A stretch of 64,000 bases of DNA from Ovis canadensis. Lineage: Eukaryota > Chordata > Mammalia > Artiodactyla > Bovidae. Position numbers and translations under genes: made by a program. The notes beneath the pieces are model-generated. The model saw only the letters and a list, made by a program, of their open reading frames with translations, made no database searches and was not told the DNA's origin. Below are positions 39,312 to 51,300 of the stretch, piece after piece. The stretch lies in assembly GCF_042477335.2 (NCBI RefSeq), contig NC_091251.1:33124501-33188500 (forward strand). Direction: 5' to 3'. Positions within the stretch are counted from its first letter, which is position 1; every line of letters starts with the position of its first letter.

Positions 39312-42300
39312 ATGGCCCGCCTCTTCAGTCCCCGGCAGCCCCCCAGCGAAGACCTCTTCTACGAGACCTACTACAGCCTGAGCCAGCAGTACCCACTGCT
39401 GCTGCTGCTGCTGCTGATCGTGCTCTTGGGGCTCCTGGCGCTGCTCCCTGTGGCCTGGGCAAGTGGCAGGGTGAGCAGGGGAGCGAAGGGGGGCTCTGGT
39501 GCAGGCGTCCTTGAGGACTGCGGGACAGGCACTGCCTCCAGGGCATTTTCAGGGTTGGGATTCGTGGGTCTTCTTTTCAATGTGTTTTCTTTGCTGGGAC
39601 CTGGGAAACAAGTGCTAGACCTTGCTAGGAGCAGCAGCGACCCTGCACAAGTCACTGCCTCTCAGGGCACAGTCCTGGGTCTATGCAAGGAGACAGCTGG
39701 GCCCTCGATGCTTCTCATTTCACTGTGGGTCTGACCAGTCTTGCCAGCGCCTGTGATCTGCTGGTCCTAGGATTAATCCGACGCCAGGTTTTCCGATTTT
39801 CCAGGGGGGAAATTACACTGGGCCCCATGGGAATCTGTTTCCTGGTTTTCTTTCCCTCTTCGGGGGCTGTGCCGCAGTTGTACCCACAGACTCCCAGAAA
39901 GCACTTTCCATCCTGCTCTCATTTAGACTGAAGATAACCTATTTCCAGTTTCTTTTGTGGGGGAAAAGGGCTCTTCAATTCCATTTCTGGAAATATCCTG
40001 CTCCATGTTTTCTTTCCACATTTCGGAGGCAAGGTGGGAACCCCACTGGATGAGACCAATGGTCCTCCTCCAAGTCCAGGAAGAGGTGGGGACAAACGGT
40101 GGAGACTGGGAATGGGGTGGTGCTTCTACGCCTTGAGGAATGGGGAGATCCAGCTCCTAGGCAGGCAAAGGAGTTTCTCAGTGTCCCCGTGCTTTGGCAG
40201 GGTGGGGACAGGGCCTGAAACTCCAAGCCTCGAATTTCCCAAGCCAGTTGACCAAATTGGATACACTCATGCTAAGTCCCTCTGTGAGCTAGAATTTTTT
40301 ACTTCCTTTGGGATTCCAGGGGTGGGGTAGGGATGGGAGGGGTGCTACAGTTCCTATCTGACAGGTGAAAAACCTGAGGCTCAGAAAGGTCCTAGATTCA
40401 CAAGCGGCCAATATGAGGTTGGAGCAAGGTCTTCTGGGTCAGTTGCCCTGCAGTACACAAGTGAGATAGTGAGTTGAATCATAGGAGACTGCTGGCTCTG
40501 TTGATTAAAAACAGATTATTAGCATTTTCATGTATTTCAATCTAATGTGAAAGACAAGTGGAGGTGCTTTGCTCACTGCTGTCTGCTCCTCCTCTTCTTG
40601 GATAAGCTCCCCAAACCCCACATTGCCATCTTGCCTCATGTTTCCCCTCCCCACCAGGAGCTGGCCGCAGACCCAGCCTTCCTGACCACTGTGCTCTGCG
40701 CTCTGGGCGGCTTCTCACTGCTGCTGGTCCTGGCTTCCCGGGAGCAGCGACTGCAGCGCTGGACGCGTCCCCTGTCAGGCTTCGTGTGGGCAGCACTGCT
40801 CGCACTGGGCCACAGCTTCCTGTTCACTGGGGGCGTGGTGAGCGCCTGGGACCAGGTGAGGCAGGTGGGGCGGGGGAATGGGGATTCCTAGGCCTCAAGC
40901 ATGCACCCAGGCTGGAGGAACAGCGTAAGCTTGCAACTTCCAGTGCCCCTCTGCCCTAGGTGTCCTTTTTCCTTTTTGTCATCTTCACTGTGTATGCCAT
41001 GTTGCCCTTGGACATGAGGGACGCCATCACCGCGGGGGTCACCACCTCACTCTTGCACCTGCTGGTCCTTGGGCTGTATCTTGGGCCTCAGCCCGACTCT
41101 CGGCCGGCGCTGCTGCCACAGGTGAGCACACAGGAAGCACAGGCTTCGTCCTGGGCTGGCTCTGTTGGGCGCTGCTTGCTTTCTCTGGGGATTCACCAGC
41201 TGTTTTGTTGAGCTGACTCCTTGGCAGGGCTCAGGGTTCAAACACAGACCTGGTGGAGCTGGTCCACAGTGCCAGCTCGATGCCTGCAAACGCCAGAGGA
41301 GGGCTCTGGCCCCCAGGGAAGGGAGTTCGCCAGGGGACCAGGATGATGGGGACAGATGTGGATAACAGAACCTTCACAGAGAACGTAAAAATTAGAGCTT
41401 GAGTAGTTTCCTACTGCCGCGTGGGCGGGGATGGTGGAGAGGTATTCCGGCAGGTTTCTCGACCTAAGAGGCTATGTTGGTTCAGCAACCAAAGGTCTGG
41501 ATGGGGTGATGGGATGAGGGAGAAGAGCCCCCTACAGACTCCACAATGCGGCACCCGTTGCCTCGAAATACTCTTGACTGTAGAGTCCTCCCTGTCATCT
41601 CGGTTAGCCCCCCCGCCACCACCCCAGGGTGCAGCGTCCCCTGAGACTGACGCTCCCCGCAGCTGGCTGCAAACGCGGTGCTGTTCCTGTGCGGGAACGC
41701 GGCCGGAGCCTATCACAAGGCGCTGATGGAGCGCGCGCTGCGCGCCACGTTCCGGGAGGCGCTTAGCTCCCTGCACTCGCGGAGGAGACTGGACACCGAG
41801 AAGAAGCATCAGGTCCTCCGGGCCAGGAGGCCCAGCGGGGCTGGGGCTCGGAGAGGGGAGTTGTTTGGGTCACACCGGGCTCCGGAGACTGAATGACTTT
41901 AGGCGGGTCACTTGACCTGTTTCCTCCTTTATAGCTATATAGCTATTGCCCACCTTGGAAGGCTGCTGTGAGGTTCCAAAAAACCTGAATCTTGTGAAAG
42001 CACTTCAGAGCCTTATGATATTAAACGAAGGGCTCTAATTCCTGTGTCGGTGCTGGAAGTTTAATCCCTAACATCGATCAGGGCAGAGCTGGAGCTGGGC
42101 TGTGGGCGGTGGGAAGGACCTGGACCATCGCTCTGGTGAACAGCTCTGGGGCTGGGGGAGTCTGTGGGCTCCTAGGGGTTTGAGGGTGGGGCTTCTGGCT
42201 TTAGGGAGTGGGGGTGAGGGTTGGTGCTCATAGTTGCCTCCCTCAGGAACACCTTCTCTTGTCCATCCTTCCTGCCTACCTGGCCCGAGAGATGAAGGAG

Positions 42301-45300
42301 GAGATCATGGCCCGACTGCAGGCTGGACAGGGGTCACGGCCAGAGAGCACCAACAACTTCCACAGCCTCTATGTCAAGAGGCACCAGGGAGTCAGGTATG
42401 AAGGATGGGCAGAGGGGAGGGAGTGTGGGCTGAGACCCCAGCCCCACTGATGCCCTCTGCCCTGCCCAGCGTGCTGTATGCTGACATCGTGGGCTTCACG
42501 CGACTGGCCAGTGAGTGCTCCCCTAAGGAGTTGGTGCTTATGCTCAACGAGCTCTTTGGCAAGTTCGACCAAATCGCCAAGGTCAGAGGGGGCTTCCTTC
42601 CCCACCTTCAAACTCCCCACCCTGGAGAGACCCTGCCAGGGAAAGTCCTGCCTTATAAGATCCCTGTCCCACTTCCAAGCTTATGGGGGCTCCCAGATAC
42701 TCCATTGCCATAGGAAACTCTCTCAAACATTCCCAGGTATGGAACTGCTCACTGCACACCAGACTTGGAGGGATCTTTTCAACATCCTCACAGATGCCCT
42801 AACTACAACACTCCCGAACAGGCTCTGAGTCCCAGCACAGGTGTCTCTGGACACCACAACCAAATCTAGATGGATTTTTCTGATGCACTAATGTTAGGAG
42901 GCCCTTCCAAGGGAAATCTCTGCCCTCTGCATCCTCAGCTTAGCTACCTTCTTAGTCCCCAGGGATGCCCCCAAGAAATTTAATCTTGGGTATCCTCCAA
43001 AAAGAACCCCTCAATCCTGAGATGACTTTCATATGCTCAAATCTGGATACACCCTACATGTGCCAAAGCTGGAGAGATTCACAAACATCCCAACCCTTCA
43101 GATGATCTTCTGAGAAAGACACCCACATAGAAAACCTTAGCCAGCCCCATATCAAGTTGAGGGAGGCCCTAGATCTGATCTCGACACTCCCAACCTCAGA
43201 AGTTCTTCAGGGATACCACATTTGCTCCCACTTGTCCCAGCCCCTTCCTGCTTCCTCTGGCTGCTCACCAGGTGCCCCTGCCCCCTGCACACCCTTCCCT
43301 AGGAGCATGAATGCATGCGGATCAAGATCCTGGGAGACTGTTACTACTGTGTCTCTGGGCTGCCGCTCTCCCTGCCAGACCACGCCATCAATTGTGTGCG
43401 CATGGGGCTGGACATGTGCCGGGCCATCAGGTCAGCTGGGGTGGGCAGGACGGATGTGCGGAGGAGCAGGCAGGATGGTGGAAGTCCTCCTGGAAAGAGG
43501 GCGGGGTACAGTACAGCATGGGTAGGGCTGAAGTCAGCACTCAGATTGTTCTCTACACATCTTGCTCAGGAAACTTCGGGCAGCCACGGGCGTGGATATC
43601 AACATGCGTGTGGGCGTGCACTCAGGCAGCGTGCTCTGCGGGGTCATCGGGCTACAGAAATGGCAGTATGATGTCTGGTCCCATGACGTCACTCTAGCCA
43701 ACCACATGGAGGCGAGTGGAGTGCCAGGGTGAGAGCTGGGGCTCCAGGAGGCTATAGCAAAAGACCCATCAGGCCTCCCACATGCCTGGGTTTCATAGTT
43801 CTTTAAAATGAGCATGTTCTCAAGTGGGTCTCAGGGAGATCCTAGGGATGGCGGGGGGGAGCTGGGAGACACCTCCTGTAGCACAGGCTCTTGCTGGAAG
43901 TCAGACCTCCAGGAATGAGCCTCGAAAGAAATGCGAGGTGTGGAATCCCTCCCTCCTGACTCCCCCTGCCCTCTTCTTCCAGACGAGTACATATCACAGG
44001 GGCCACGCTGGCCCTGCTGGCCGGGGCTTATGCTGTGGAGGATGCAGCCATGGAGCACCGGGACCCATACCTTCGGGAGCTAGGGGAGCCGACCTACCTG
44101 GTCATCGACCCCTGGGTGAGAACCCAGCCTGGACCCCGTGACCTGGCCCACCCCAACATCCACAGCCAATGAGCCTGATCTCGTCCATGCCAGAGATTGA
44201 ACTCCTGGGTCCTGATGTATAAATCATGAGAGAGGGGACACAGCCTTAAAGGAGTGTGGGGAGAATGGGGAAGTCAAGTCAACGTGATCTTGACTCTCAG
44301 CCCTCATATGGCCCAGGCTGCAGAGGAGGACGAGAAGGGCACTGCAGGAGGGTTGCTGTCCTCTCTGGAGGGCCCCAAGATGCGTCCATCCCTGCTGATG
44401 ACCCGCTACCTGGAGTCCTGGGGTGCAGCCAAGCCTTTCGCCCACCTGAGCCATGTAGAGAGCCCTGTGTCCACGTCTACCCCTCTCCCGGTATGTGCAC
44501 CTCCTTCATGAGCCCAGCACTTAACGTCAACCCACCCCCGTGGCCCACTGCCAGCCTTTCCTGCCCCTCCACCAGTGAGTCGCCTGATGACATCCCAAGG
44601 TCCTGAACTGTCTGGTCACCCCAGTCACTGGTTCAGGACCTTTCTTGCCCTTCTTTCTAGAGAGAGGATGAAGATGAGTTCCCTCTGAGCTCAGTTCAGA
44701 GAAGACTCAAGACCTTATAGACACTGTGTCCATTGCTCCCCAGCCTCCATTCAGGAAGCCCCTTCCCCCGGAACCATACTCCCTCCTAACTCTGAGGCCA
44801 GTGCTGCACACCCGTTCCCACCAGGAAATGGGTCTGTTTAGCTCAGACCGCACGCTCTCTTTTTCAGTCCCTACTGGGACCAGGACAGTGGGGGCCAATC
44901 ACTCGTTGCCCCCACTCTCCAGCACTTGTACACAGATAAGATGAAGTGAAAGTGAAAATCTCTCGTGACCTTGAAGAAGAAAGTAACCATGAGTGGGCAG
45001 TCGGGGAGAGGGCAGGGAGGCCGGCTCGCCCCTCGTCTGGGGAAAGCTAGGGCAGGATGTTACTAGCTGATCTATGCAAAGCACTTCGAAGTAATGAGTG
45101 ATTCATCACCTGCTGGGAGAGCCTGCATCTCCCCCACAGGCTCTTGGTACTTGATGACAAGTGGCCTGAACCCCCTCATGCAGGGACCCAGGTCATGTCC
45201 CTAAAGGCTTGCCCTGGGATTTGATTCCTCAGCCTGTTCTCCTCCATTGTACCCCATCTTCCCCAAAACTGTTCAGCATTCCTAGCCACTTGTCCACAGA

Positions 45301-48300
45301 TCTTCCCAGAATCTTCTCAGCCAGGTAAACCTGCTTGGATTTATGGGACAACTCCAGAGTACCCTTTCTGTGTCCCATCCCCCCTCCTCTCCCATCCAAC
45401 AGGAAAGCAGGCCAGAGATCAGTGAGCACTGGGGTGCGGGGAGGGGTGGAGGGCCTTGGCAGCAGTGGCTCAGTGGCTGAGTGCCTCAGCGTGGGGAAGG
45501 AGAGAGGTCAGAATGCTATGCTGGCAGGGTGGAGAGGAAGGAAGGACCCAAGACCCAGTGACTAGTGCAGGATGAGGCCGCCCGGTGTGGGTAGGGGAGA
45601 AAGGGGCTTGCCCAGGGGCTGTAGGACAGTGTTGAGTGCAGTCCTCATCCATCATGGTGGGGATGCCTCCTCAGAACCCTGCCAGACCTCGCTAAATCCT
45701 TCACTGTCATGCAGGCTAATAAGTGTCAGGGCAGAGTGGGAACCCCTTGTTCTAAGGTATCTTTCAATGTGGGACCACACCAGCCCAGAAACTCCCTTCT
45801 CAGTCCCTGACGTTCCAGGGTCTCATTTAAATGTTAGGGATCCTGGGAATCACACTTGGATTATTATTAAACAATGTGGAACCACGGGGTGACTGGGCAG
45901 TGTTTGTGTGGTGGCTACCATCCATCCATATTTATCCCTTCTACAGCCTTTCAGTACCTACTGTGTGGCATGCACTAGGGTAGTTCTTGAAAAGACAGAA
46001 ATGAATGAGATAGTTCCCTGCCTTTAAATAATTTATAGCCATAGGGGAGGGCAGGAGGTAGTTTGATAAAAGTTAGACTCAGGTGTAGATGTATAGGTGG
46101 TTCCATGCCTGAAACATACCTCTCAATCACTCTGTCTCTCCCTCTCTGCTCCTCTCACGTACACAGGGTTTTGGTTTGTGGGCCAAACCCACAGGGTGGC
46201 CCCCCTGTGACCTGTTTTCTTCACGTGAGCCAGGGGAGTGGGGAAGGATGGTCACCCTACATCTTGCCCTAGGTAGTGGCTGTGGCACTTCACTTCCTTC
46301 CTTGGCGCTCATCCTCAGTTGCATGCTCCTTCTCACATCTCTGCACGCATTGCATATTCCTTTTGGTGCAGAAGAGAATGACTCCAACCAGGTTTCTCTT
46401 CCTCTTCCCCCTTCTTCTCCACTTTTGGTTCTCTCCCCTACCACCTCCCAGCTCAGCCTGATCATCATGAAAAGGCAGAGGAGATTCAAAGTGTTCTGCA
46501 TTGCCATTCCAGTTTCAACCAACAGGGATTTTTTTGGCATGGGGTGACGGGCAAGTCACTGCCTTTGGGATCTGTTGCAGCCCTTAGGGAAGATGAGACA
46601 CAAGAAATCACAGCCATCAAGCCTAAAGAAGATCCAGGGTTGCCTCTTAAGTGATAGAAACTATGAGGAAATCAGAGGGCATAGGATTCTTGGAGTCTGA
46701 AAGGTCAGAAAGAAGCTTAAAGAAATAAATGTGGTTTGTGGGCAGGTGGAATTTGGTAAAGAGGGAAATGGAGATAGAAATGGTGATGTGTATATAGAGA
46801 GATAGAGATAAAGATAGAATGGGAGAGAGAGAGAGGTGGGTCAGATGCTCAAGTCAAGGCCCGTGCAAATTTGAAATGCCTCGCTGCAGAGAGGCTCCAC
46901 CATGGTGGGGGATGCTCACCATCCTTCATCTTCCTCCATCCCTGTGTTCTCCTTGCAGGAGAAGGCCCTGTCTTCCTTCAGCCCCCAGTGGAGCCTGGAC
47001 CGGTGAGGTGGCCTGAGCAAATTTGAGTGGGGTTGTCCCTGTGACCCACCTCCATCCTTCCTGGGGGGCTGCATTGCCCTCCTGCTTTGCCCAGATGCTT
47101 TTGAGGGTCTTCCTGGTGACAGGCTGGGCTCTCACTGTACAGGAGCCGTACCATGCGGGCACTTGACGAGGAACTAGACACTGGGGATGCCAAGTTCTTC
47201 CAGGTCATCGAACAGCTCAATTCTCAGAAGTACGGAGATCTGAAGAGGGCTGGGAGGGCTGGAGGCCGGGGCTCGGGTAGTAGAGGAAGGACAGTGCTTC
47301 CTCTGCCCAGAAAGGAAGGGAAAACCTTCCCGGCTCTAGCCTTTCCACTCACCTGACCATACCTCCCCTCCCTGCCCCTTCCTCTTCTGGGCCCACTGCC
47401 CCCTACCTCCCATCAGACAGTGGAAACAGTCAAAGGACTTCAATCCACTGACACTGTACTTCAGAGAGAAGGAGATGGAGAAAGAGGTAGGCTGGGGAGA
47501 TGGCGCCAGAGGGTTTCCCAACCTCAGTTTCTCTGCCTTGGGGAGGCACAGGCCCTGTGGTCCCACCTCCCTTTCCCAGTTCTGGTCAGTTTGTGACCTT
47601 GGAGGGGTGAAGGGCTCGTACTAGTCCTTTGAATTACTGGGTGGTGATGAGAGGAAGGAGGACAGCTCCTTGGAGAACCGGTAGGGGCTTCCTGGGTCAG
47701 AACTGGAGGGTAGGACAGTGAGGCTGGGGGCCACTTCTTGCTTGGGATTGACACCTTCAAGGTGATGGGCAGCACTGGTGCCGACCCCACCCCAACCCTT
47801 GCAGTATCGGCTCTCTGCACTCCCCGCCTTCAAATACTATGCAGCCTGCACCTTCCTGGTTTTTCTCTCCAACTTCATTATCCAGATGCTGGTGACAAAC
47901 AGGTGAGAGACCCCTAGAAAAAGAAAGCCCTGATTCTCCAAAAGAGATCCCCTGGCTCTTCCAGACCCCTAACCCACACTTTCTTCCCTTACTCACTTCC
48001 CCTCGGCTCAGGGCACTGAACCACAGAGGAAATGGAAACACTTGTTCTGGGGAACCAGTAATGTAGCCCTCATCTCACTGTCTTCCACCCTGTGCAGTTT
48101 CTGCATACCCCCCGAGCATTTTCACGTGCCTATCTCCCTGTTCTAACAACAGTCCCATGAGATTTGGATTTCTTTTGTTTCCACTAAGAAATCCAAATCT
48201 CACAGCAAATGAGCTTAGAGAGTAGGTCCTCACTCCTAGTTCGCTGCTAGGAAGGGTGAGGACTCATTCAGAACTCAGCCAGGTGAAAGAACTTTGGCCC

Positions 48301-51300
48301 AAAAGCCCAGAGACCAGTCTGATGCAGCCTCGGCCACTCTCATGAGCCCCCGTCCCTTCAGAAATTGTCCCTGTGTTATCCCAGTACTGTCCACGACCCT
48401 GCAGCTTTCCCAGGTCAGCAGTATGTAATGTCTTTCATCTTCAGCAGCAGCCAGTTCAGATCCCCAGGACCACTTTTCCCTGTGTCTCCCACCCAGACTG
48501 CAGGATGTCTTCCCAGCGCACAGAAAGCCTCTTCTGGCTCCTCAAGGCCTCATTCTTGTCTCTCTGTAGGCCTCCAGCTCTGACCATCACCTATAGCATC
48601 ACCTTCCTCCTCTTCTTCCTCCTCCTCTTCGTCTGCTTCTCAGAGCACCTGATGGTGAGGTGGGCTTAGGGGCAGAGTGGTGAGCTGGGGCCCTGACCAC
48701 GACCTGGCCCCTCGTGGGTGCTCCGGCTGCAGGGCTAAGACTCCCGTGCTCCTTCCACAGAAGTGTGTCTTGAAAGGCCCCAAGATGCTGCACTGGCTAC
48801 CCACCCTGTCTGTCCTGGTGGCCACACGGCCAGGACTGCGAGTGGCTCTGGGCACTGCTACCATCCTGCTCGTCTTCGTCATGGCCATTACCAGTCTGGT
48901 GAGAGAGAAGGGGCCCTATGCATCCCCATCAGGCCAAGCTGGACCTTCCAGAGGCTGAAAGAGGACCCTTGGATTTGGGAGAACAGCTGGACTAAGGCCA
49001 GGGGATACTGGAAACGTTCCTGCTGCTGCTGCTAAGTCGCTTCAGTCGTGTCCGACTCTGTGCGACCCCACAGACGGCAGCCCACCAGGCTCCCCCACAA
49101 GTATAAATGAAAATTACAGTCATGCACAGCCTATCACCTGGGCATAATCATCATTAATAACACTTTGGTGGACATCCTTCCTATCGTTTTTTCTATGTAG
49201 GCAGCTTTTCCTTACTTACCTCTAAAATGAAAGTAGTATTAGTCGCTCAGTTGTATCTGACTCTCTGTGACCCCATGGACTATAGCCTGCTAGGCTCCTC
49301 TATCCAGGCAAGAATACTGAAGTGGGTTGCCATTCCCTTCTCTAGGGGATCTTCCCAACCCAGGGATTGAACCTGGGTCTCCCAAATTGCAGGCAATTTC
49401 TTTACTGTCTGAGCCGCCGGGGAAGCCTTGCCTTACACAATTATGATTTTGAAAGCTGAGTTTGGCAGGTTGTTTAGAACTTAGAATCATTCCTAGAATT
49501 CTATCCCTGAAAAACACTTTAGGAATCATCCCCTAACCAAGTTACAAAAGCAGAAGCTGAGGCCCAGAGAGATTACACGGTTGGCAAAAGATCACACAGT
49601 GATCTTGGATCATGGCTCTTTTGATCCATGACAGACTAGTGCTCATGACACCCACTCCCCCAATCCCTGCTCACTCCCAGCGAGGACCCCAGCACCGAGA
49701 CTCCCTCACCAACCAGGGAGGACAGCAGGGTCCGCCATTTTGGCAGAGTCTGGCCCTGACTCACCCCGGGTCAGCTGATACCCAGCTAAAGTCACCATCG
49801 TGGCCAAGCAGCTACCTGCCGCCTCAGTTCCTTGTCTCCCACAGGTCTTCTTACCAGCAGCATCAGCCTGCCCTTTTCAGGCTCCCAATGTATCCTCCAT
49901 GGCTTCCAACCTCTCCTGGGAGATCCCTGGGTCCCTGCCTCTCATCAGCGTGCCCGTGAGTGTCCCCCACAGCCCTGACTGTCCCTCCCCTACTCCATCC
50001 TGCGGACAGGGGCAGACACAAGTCCCACTCAGTATGAGTTTGTGTGGCTGTCACTTCTGCCCTCCCTTGATGGGACGGGAGCCCTGGGGTGTCCCCTGCC
50101 CCTGCCCGCGGGACAGGCCCCACCTCCTGACTGCCCTGCCTGGCCCTCAGTACTCCATGCATTGCTGCGTGTTGGGGTTCCTCTCCTGCTCCCTCTTCCT
50201 GCACATGAGCTTTGAACTGAAGCTGCTGCTGCTTCTGCTGTGGCTGACGGCCTCCTGCTCCATCTTCCTGCACTCCCACGCCTGGTTGTCCGACTGCCTC
50301 ATCGCCCGCCTCTACCTGGGCACCTTGGACTCCAGGTGCGCACAGCCGCTGCACAGATGGGCCCAGGCTGGGATGGGACAGAGCAGAACTGTCCGCATCT
50401 CTCTGCCTGAACCACCCACAGGGCAAAGAGAGAGGGAGGCAGAGGGCTGTATGGGTCCCGGTGCGGGAAGTGATGGGGAGGCCATGGGACAACCCTGATC
50501 TGTGGCCTCCTCAGGCCAGGGGTGCTGAAGGAGCCCAAACTGATGGGAGCAGCCTCCTTCTTCATCTTCTTCTTCACCCTCCTAGTCCTGGCTCGGCAGG
50601 TAAGTCTCCCAGCTCACCACTCCAGGGCCTCCCTAGGAAGGGTGAGGCGGGGTCCCCATATATGTAACTAAGTCCCTCTCACCCTTTCCCTTAATCTCAC
50701 ATTTCCAGGGGTGAACCCAAATGGTCTGTCCATTGGCAGCTTCTAAGTGAAATTTCCTGCTCCCTTTCTTCTTCTTTGCTCCCCAAGGGGTGTGCCCCTA
50801 AATCCTCCCCTCCGCCCCTCCCTCCCACACCAATCTAGGAAAATCATGTTTAAGAAAAAAATCTTCTGCCCCCACTGCCCTCCCTCATTTGAATCTAGAT
50901 TCGAGGCGGTCTCCCTGGGCAGAGTTGCACCTTAAGCTTTTCTCTAAACTGGGGGTATAGTGTGTTTTAAGCATCATGGAGTGAGGGGTGAATGCTCAGA
51001 AGCCGGGCCCCCCTGTACTGTATCTCCCCACGGCCCCCTGTGACCCTCCACAGAATGAATATTACTGCCGCCTGGACTTTCTGTGGAAGAAGAAGCTGAG
51101 GCAAGAGCAGGAGGAGACGGAGACGATGGAGAACCTGACTCGGCTGCTCTTGGAGAACGTGCTCCCTGCCCACGTGGCCCCCCAGTTTATTGGTCAGAAT
51201 CGGCGCAATGAGGTGACTCCCCAGCCCCAACTCCTCAGCCCCAGAGGATGGAAGCCTTGGCTTGGCCCATCTTGTCTGCGCTCCTGCCTGATGGGCTGGG

